Source: Massilia sp. IC2-278 (GTDB lineage Bacteria > Pseudomonadota > Gammaproteobacteria > Burkholderiales > Burkholderiaceae_D). From it: DNA of 64,000 nucleotides. The stretch spans positions 434,001 through 498,000 of the forward strand of contig NZ_JAJFES010000001.1 of the NCBI RefSeq assembly GCF_020708045.1, written 5' to 3'. The notes under the pieces were generated by a model. That model ran no database searches. It saw only the letters and a list, made by a program, of their open reading frames with translations, and was not told where the DNA came from. This document shows, one piece after another, positions 62,255 to 64,000 of this stretch (position 1 is the first letter of the stretch; the number at the start of each line of letters is the position of its first letter). Made by a program: the position numbers and the translations under genes.

Positions 62255-62420
62255 AAATTGGGGTGTTTGTCTGGGAGATGTCGATTTTACTGCGCCGCAC
62301 AAAAAATATTCTTTCGTATCCAGCGGAGATTGGCGGAGGCGGGTGAAGGTTCTTCTTTGTCTAGGCTAGAATGTAGAAGAATTATCTTGTGAGTTAAATT
62401 TTTGAAAAGGAGGCCTGGCA

Positions 62421-62888
62421 ATGAAGGATGGCGTGCTCGACGAGATCGACCGCAAGATACTGCGCACCCTCGCGCGCGACGGGCGCATCAGCAACCAGAA
62501 GCTGGCCGAGACCGTCAATCTGTCGCCCACGCCATGCTGGCACCGGGTCAAGGCGCTGGAAGAATCGGGGCATGTGCAGGGCTATGTGGCGGTGCTCGAC
62601 CAGCGTGCGCTGGGCGTACCGGACACGGTGATCATCGAGGTCACAGTGGACCGGCACGACGACGAGATCTTCCAGGCGTTTTCGGACGCGTTGGCGGATT
62701 TGCCGGAGGTGATGGAGGCCTACCTGCTGTCGGGCGAATACGATTACCTGATCAAAGTGGCGGTGTCGGGTACCGAGGGCTACGAGCGGTTCCTGCGCCA
62801 GAAGTTGTATAAACTGCCGGGAGTAAAACACACGCGCTCGACATTTACTCTGCGCTGCCTGAAGCGGGCGGCGTCGGTGGCGCCTTGA
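62421..62888 (+). CDS. Lrp/AsnC family transcriptional regulator
   Basis: A 155-residue feast/famine regulator. The N-terminal winged helix reads LDEIDRKILRTLARDGRISN with recognition helix in LSPTPCWHRVKALEESG. The RAM ligand domain follows (DYLIKVAVSGTEGYERFL). AGGAGG before the ATG is strong. It is divergent from the EamA exporter, and AGAAGAATTATCTT at 62375-62388 in the gap is a possible Lrp-type dyad. The next gene starts 12 bp downstream. Confidence 0.92.
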   Translation: MKDGVLDEIDRKILRTLARDGRISNQKLAETVNLSPTPCWHRVKALEESGHVQGYVAVLDQRALGVPDTVIIEVTVDRHDDEIFQAFSDALADLPEVMEAYLLSGEYDYLIKVAVSGTEGYERFLRQKLYKLPGVKHTRSTFTLRCLKRAASVAP

Positions 62889-62900
62889 TTGGAGACGAGG

Positions 62901-63437
62901 ATGCACAAGCTGTCACATCAGGTCGACGGGGAATGGCTTGCCTTCCTGCCGCCGGCGCACTACCGCGTCGATGCCGGCCGGCTGAGCGGGCACCTGCGCG
63001 GCGGCGATCCGGCGGTTTTCGAGGAGTTGGCCGGCTGCCTTGCCGCGCCGGTGATGCTGCTCTACGTCCTGCATACGCCGCGCGGCGAAGCCGAGGCCGG
63101 GCGCTACTAAAGTCCCGAGCTCGATGCCGGCACCCTGCGCGCCTTTATCCGCAAGTTCGGCAGCTTCCTGCAAAGCGATGCGCGCTTCGACATCTGGGTC
63201 CATTCGCCCGGTGACGGGGCGACGGTGGTCTGGGATCGCCACGACGATTTGTACGCCTACGGTCCGATCGAGCGATTTGCCGCCGCGCTGGATGCGATGG
63301 GGTATCGGCAGGCCCCGCTCGTCAATCCAGGTGCGCACATGCACCATTACCGCAAAAGCTGCGACGAGATGGCGCGCGCACTCATCGAGGAATTCGACTG
63401 GGTGGTTTCTCCGCTGCGGCCCGAGGACGAGCAGTAA
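62901..63437 (+). pseudogene. unknown gene broken by an in-frame TAA
   Basis: One reading frame of 179 codons from the ATG at 62901 (GGAGACGAGG upstream) to the TAA at 63435. A TAA at 63108 interrupts it between GEAEAGRY and SPELDAGTLRAFIRKF. Both halves are equally coding-like and the frame is unchanged, so a CAA to TAA change is the simplest explanation. The protein is hydrophilic with no recognisable domain; the second half has WVHSPGDGATVVWDRHDDLY. It follows the Lrp gene and may be in its operon. Read-through or sequencing error is possible. Confidence 0.7.
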
Positions 63438-63442
63438 TGGGG

Positions 63443-63590
63443 TACGTAGGGTGGACTCCCGAGTCCACGCGGTAGAGCGCTTGCGGGTCGAGACAGTGTC
63501 AGTGCCGACATGCTTGCGGATCGGCGCCCGGCGGTCAGGCCATGACTGATAAGCAGTCCTACCGCGTGGACTCAGGAGTCCACCCTACAA
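63443..63590. repeat. inverted pair of REP-like palindromes, pair I/J
   Basis: A forward unit (63443-63479) and a reverse unit (63559-63590) have the stem GTGGACTC / GAGTCCAC, a third variant of the family. Both share the GCGGTAG flank and the loops differ by one base. They sit between the broken gene and the next gene, which are convergent. Confidence 0.85.
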
Positions 63591-63617
63591 CATCCAGAAT
63601 CCAGGACCGGGACCGGG

Positions 63618-64000
63618 TCACGCCTGTGGCTCGTGCACATCCGACACCCGCACCGGCTCGGCCGCGATCTTCTCGTCGGCCAGCGCCTCGTCCTCGGCAT
63701 CGGCTTCCAGCCCTTCCTGCGTCGCCCCATGACGGCGGTCGTAGGCCAGCTCCACCAGCATCGGGAAGTGGTCCGACCCGAACGCCGGCAGGCGCTGGAT
63801 GTGGGCCAGCGTGAAGTGCTTGCTGTGGAACAGGTGGTCAAGCGGCCAGCGGAACAGGGGAATGCCGGCGTGGAAGGTGTTGAACATGCCGCGGCCGATG
63901 CGCGGGTCGAGCAGGCCGCTGATCTTGCGGAACAGGCGCGTCGTGGTCGACCACGCGACGTCGTTCAGGTCGCCCGCCACCACCACCGGGGTATCGAGAT
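63618..64000 (-). CDS. endonuclease/exonuclease/phosphatase family protein, 3' part
   Basis: The C-terminal 126 residues of a gene that enters from beyond the window end. VVVAGDLNDVAWS holds the GDLND metal-binding block, LDHLFHS and SDHFPMLVEL the catalytic Asp-His motif of the EEP superfamily. An acidic tail (EADAEDEALADEK) follows. The N-terminal half, probably with membrane helices as in many such proteins, is outside the window. Confidence 0.85.
   Translation of the reverse strand, partial: LDTPVVVAGDLNDVAWSTTTRLFRKISGLLDPRIGRGMFNTFHAGIPLFRWPLDHLFHSKHFTLAHIQRLPAFGSDHFPMLVELAYDRRHGATQEGLEADAEDEALADEKIAAEPVRVSDVHEPQA

Overview
The window looks like a chromosomal segment of a GC-rich betaproteobacterium, most likely an Oxalobacteraceae of the Massilia/Duganella/Janthinobacterium type. 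The evidence is a PEP-CTERM sorting-signal protein, a class I phaC followed by phaR, the bamD/rluD/pgeF and rimO/metC neighbourhood, a complete MSHA-type pilus locus, and housekeeping genes typical of Burkholderiales. The host call is inference from gene content. There is no prophage, integrase, CRISPR array, rRNA or tRNA gene that I can support.

Layout. 1-600: a small PEP-CTERM protein gene with its own terminator. 646-3494: two acyl-CoA dehydrogenases and a MaoC hydratase in one operon. 3495-3852: a gene-poor patch built of inverted REP-like repeats flanked by a direct repeat. 3853-9383 (minus): a large hybrid sensor kinase overlapping a REC-GGDEF diguanylate cyclase. 9483-12594 (minus): histidine phosphatase, APH-type kinase and ACAD10/11-type dehydrogenase. 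12997-29598: sixteen tightly packed plus-strand genes for an MSHA pilus. The pilin and structural half (E G F-like A C D O P Q) comes first and the assembly half (I, PilN-like, J K L M N) second, the reverse of the Vibrio order. 29595-33951: LysR regulator, frameshifted TauE/SafE permease, a 31-codon small ORF, aminotransferase, PIN protein, yaaA. 34204-36921: bamD divergent from rluD-pgeF. 36948-39872: small Gly-rich membrane protein, phaC, phaR. 40071-44902: rimO, metC, cheV, a small membrane protein, trxC. 45075-49199: a DUF72 / Mut7-C / unknown three-gene cluster, udk, membrane protein, EamA transporter. 49338-54406 (minus): a branched-chain amino-acid ABC importer (livJ, livH, a LivM-LivG fusion, livF). 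54690-62188 (minus): lipoprotein, SGNH hydrolase, mfd-serB, second EamA transporter. 62421-64000: Lrp regulator, a gene broken by an in-frame stop, and the end of an endonuclease/exonuclease/phosphatase-family gene leaving the window.

Themes. The kinase plus GGDEF pair could feed c-di-GMP to the pilus ATPase MshE, whose N-terminus carries the two 24-residue c-di-GMP-binding motifs. Two acyl-CoA dehydrogenase clusters, the importer and the PHA genes suggest flux from fatty, hydroxy or branched acids into acyl-CoA and storage polymer. Intergenic spaces repeatedly hold one family of inverted palindromes (REPIN-like). Their stems co-vary between loci, and the two arms of most pairs match each other. 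This family is the most unusual feature of the window that the genes do not explain.
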